From positions 1-22,620 of the forward strand of contig JAHBMJ010002116.1 in NCBI GenBank assembly GCA_018398765.1: 22,620 bases of DNA, written 5' to 3'. A program made the translations under genes and the position numbers. The notes below the pieces were generated by a model that saw nothing but the letters and a program-made list of their open reading frames with translations, did not search any database and was not told where the DNA came from. Each line of letters starts with the position of its first letter. Positions within the stretch are counted from its first letter, which is position 1. Origin of the DNA: Chromera velia (Eukaryota; Sar; Chromeraceae). Shown piece by piece: positions 20,640 through 22,620 of the stretch.

Positions 20640-21784
20640 CAGAGAGGTCCAAGCTTGGACCAGTGGATGGGGGGTGTTGTCGCATGAGAGGAGGGGTGAA
20701 TGTGAGAAATGTGAAAGGATTCGATTCTCGTTTCGTTCATTTGGGTCAATCCGGTCCCGTCTCTCCTGTCTCTGTTGTGTGTATCCGTCAGCAGTCACAC
20801 GGCAAAAATCATGTATCGCTTTCCTCTTCTTAGGAAGTCTTGGCCTTGCCCCCCACCCCACCGCTTCCTTGCAACTTCTGGTGCTCTTTTTTTGGTGTTC
20901 GCCGCATCTTTTGATCGCCGGACAGTCGACGCATGCATGGACACGTTCAGGTCGATTGAAGATGAGAATGTATGCAGCGAGCATTTGCATTGCTGCTCTC
21001 AAAAAAGAAACTGACGAAACATTTTTTTAAAATTATCGCGATGCCAGTGATATGGAAGAGGTTCAATCCAATAAAATCATTAGCAAAGCTCCAGTGGCTC
21101 AAAACATCATATTGAAATATTTGAAATAAAAAATTATCTAGCTAAAAAATTATGGGCCAATTTCTATGCTAATTTATAGCTCTCCAATGCTCTCTAAATA
21201 GGTCTTAAATTCTTAGGTTTTTTACAAAAGAATGTGTTACTTTTAGTGTTACTAAACAATTTAAACTAGCATTTAAAACAGCGTCAACACTTAGAAAATT
21301 ATTTGACTCTGCATAACAATTTTAACTGTTTGTAGTGCTGTAGCACGTATGTCTATAATTATTGTCAGAATGCCCCACAAGCAGAGTTTCCGGGGCTGTG
21401 AATAGAAAGAGCGCGTGCGTCGGCTAAACATCGGCTGTAGCGATACCGCCGATACGTACATAGCGATAATGTCATCTTCATGTCACGAACTTACATTCTT
21501 GTAGTGCAGTGTTTCATCTGGCTTAGGATAAGATAGGCTTTATGAACGTGTGTTGTAGAAAGTAGACAGAACTGACAGACTCTCTGAATCTGTGAGCTGT
21601 GGTTGAATATTTTAACATGTAGGAATTACTAGTTAAGGGTGTTATAAGAGGTAGCAGAGTGGTCGATTCAGACTCTTGGTGTGAGCCCAGATCGAAAAAG
21701 CAGTGAACGCCGGTGTGTAATCAGTCTGATGGTTGCCATCGACGATGATTCTTCTTTGTCAGTTGTTGAGCTGTTGTCAGAAGA
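20640..21784. other. 3' flank then AT-rich non-coding sequence
   Basis: To about 21020 the composition matches the gene and is probably 3' UTR. From about 21020 the sequence becomes AT-rich, with an AATAAA at 21070-21075. It also contains a small dyad (GTGCT-GT-AGCAC, about 21334-21345) and repeated GCGATA motifs near 21438-21470. No convincing ORF is present. The right part may be the 5' region of the gag-like element. Confidence 0.5.
21652..21698 (+). promoter_or_regulatory. tRNA-like A-box/B-box pair or primer-binding-site candidate
   Basis: TAGCAGAGTGG at 21652-21662 fits the pol III A-box pattern TRGYnnAnnnGG. GATCGAAAA at 21690-21698 matches eight of nine B-box positions at a tRNA-like distance. 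The same stretch includes TGGTGTGAGCCCAG from 21677, which starts with TGG like an LTR-retrotransposon primer-binding site. The two readings compete, and neither is proven. Confidence 0.35.
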
Positions 21785-22201
21785 ATGATAGGAGATACGT
21801 CGACTTTGGTTGGTGCACCAGCAGTAGAAAGACCAAGTAGATTTAGTGTTGGGCAGGTAAAACAAGGATATGAACAACAACTTTTCTCTCCTCAGCAGAC
21901 TCCTACTGTTCTTGCAACATCGCCGGTTACTCATTGTGGGGCGAAGTTGCATCCACCTAAGAAGTACGATGGAAAGCCGGTGAAACGAGAGAGGTGGATC
22001 AAGGACACAGCATGCTATTTAAGGCTGACCAAGACAAAAAATAAAAATATCCTTGATGTTGTGTATGGCTACCTCTCGGATGCTTTGAAGACTTGGTGGG
22101 ATTTGCAGGAAGCTCAAGGAAATGGATGGACTGATTGGCAGGGATTCATTGCGGCCTTAGACGGTCTTAGACTCAGATTCAGAGACTCAGACTTTCACTA
22201 G
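21785..22201 (+). mobile_element. Gag-like ORF fragment of an LTR-type retrotransposon
   Basis: A 138-residue ORF. From about residue 56 it shows the pattern of retrotransposon gag capsid N-terminal regions: PPKKYDGKP, RERWIKDTACYLRL, then YLSDALKTWWDL and a W-x2-F segment (WTDWQGFIAAL). It ends early at LRFRDSDFH, where gag proteins normally continue. There is no nucleocapsid zinc knuckle, protease or reverse transcriptase in the remaining 419 bases, which turn AT-rich. This looks like a truncated element or an early stop in a decayed copy. A Ty3-type origin is my best guess; a domesticated gag gene cannot be excluded. Confidence 0.6.
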
Positions 22202-22620
22202 ACTTTCATAATAGTAGCAACACTCAAGGTGCATTCCATACTGTCTAAACCTTCAGAATGACTGCCTGCGCTGACCCCAGGCAGCCCTGACAGGCCGCCT
22301 GGAGTCTTATGTATGACCTTCCCCAGGCACTCAGAGGGTCTTTCTGCATTCTCTCTATGGTATGAAAAACGTTGAAAAAAATTTAAAAATGCCTTTATTC
22401 TAGGATTTAGTATCTGAATGCAACTTTAAAGATTCATTTACAATGCCTCAAATTCAATCAATAAATCAAAATTTTTATATAATTCTAGATATTATTTTAT
22501 AGAAAAGAATTAAATCAAATTTTCTAAATAATTTTCCAGAGTAAATTTCCACTCTGCAATAAGTTTATAAACAATGCAAAGTTGCATGTGTCACTTTTTG
22601 TTTACTTAGATTGGCACCTC
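22202..22620. other. AT-rich sequence after the gag-like ORF
   Basis: The first 150 bases are of mixed composition and contain a hairpin (22277-22302). After about 22370 the sequence is strongly AT-rich to the window end. No ORF or pol motif is visible. Confidence 0.5.
22277..22302. repeat. Hairpin-forming inverted repeat
   Basis: CCAGGC-A-GCC pairs with GGC-C-GCCTGG around the loop CTGACA. This gives nine base pairs with one A/C mismatch. No T-run follows, so a terminator role is not indicated. Confidence 0.6.

Noticed and set aside
21651-21720. A functional tRNA gene
   Set aside because: The A-box and a possible anticodon-like loop (TTGGTGT) are present, but the anticodon stem has a mismatch, the T-arm is too close and no acceptor stem closes.

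Overview
The window is nuclear DNA from a eukaryote with spliced genes. Its coding regions have frame-consistent GT-AG introns, many low-complexity protein tracts and abundant CT, GA, CAGA and CTTT microsatellites. One gene starts with a signal peptide followed by a basic Ser/Arg-rich transit-like segment with Phe at the predicted cleavage point. That is the bipartite targeting signal of red-derived complex plastids. Together with the intron style, it suggests a chromerid alga such as Chromera velia, or a related plastid-bearing alveolate. The organism assignment is inference.

Layout. (1) 1-5035, plus strand: two adjacent paralogous genes for Pro-rich, acidic, low-complexity proteins. The second starts with a CCCH zinc-finger-like motif; the first enters from outside the window. 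They share a 56-nt identical stretch (1-56 and 2640-2695). A phase-compatible splice (1657 to 2212) could instead join them into one gene. (2) 5036-11279: about 6.2 kb with no gene I can support, made mostly of strand-biased purine or pyrimidine tracts and microsatellites. (3) About 11280-12330: an AT-rich island with short repeats, dyads and TATA/AATAAA motifs, possibly a decayed mobile element. (4) 12708-15981, minus strand: a well-resolved four-exon gene encoding RING, TRAF-type zinc finger, coiled coil and Kelch repeats, a probable E3 ubiquitin ligase with a TRAF7-like layout. (5) 15982-16574: a divergent intergenic region. (6) 16575-20639, plus strand: a six-exon gene for a 592-residue protein of unknown function with a predicted plastid-targeting presequence and an acidic tail. 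(7) 20640-22620: its 3' flank, then AT-rich sequence with a short retrotransposon gag-like ORF (21785-22201) that has no pol in the window.

The genes do not form an obvious pathway. The RING-Kelch and plastid-targeted genes are divergently arranged and may share a control region. Splice models were built by hand from consensus sites and reading phase; all internal phases close correctly, but no transcript data were available.
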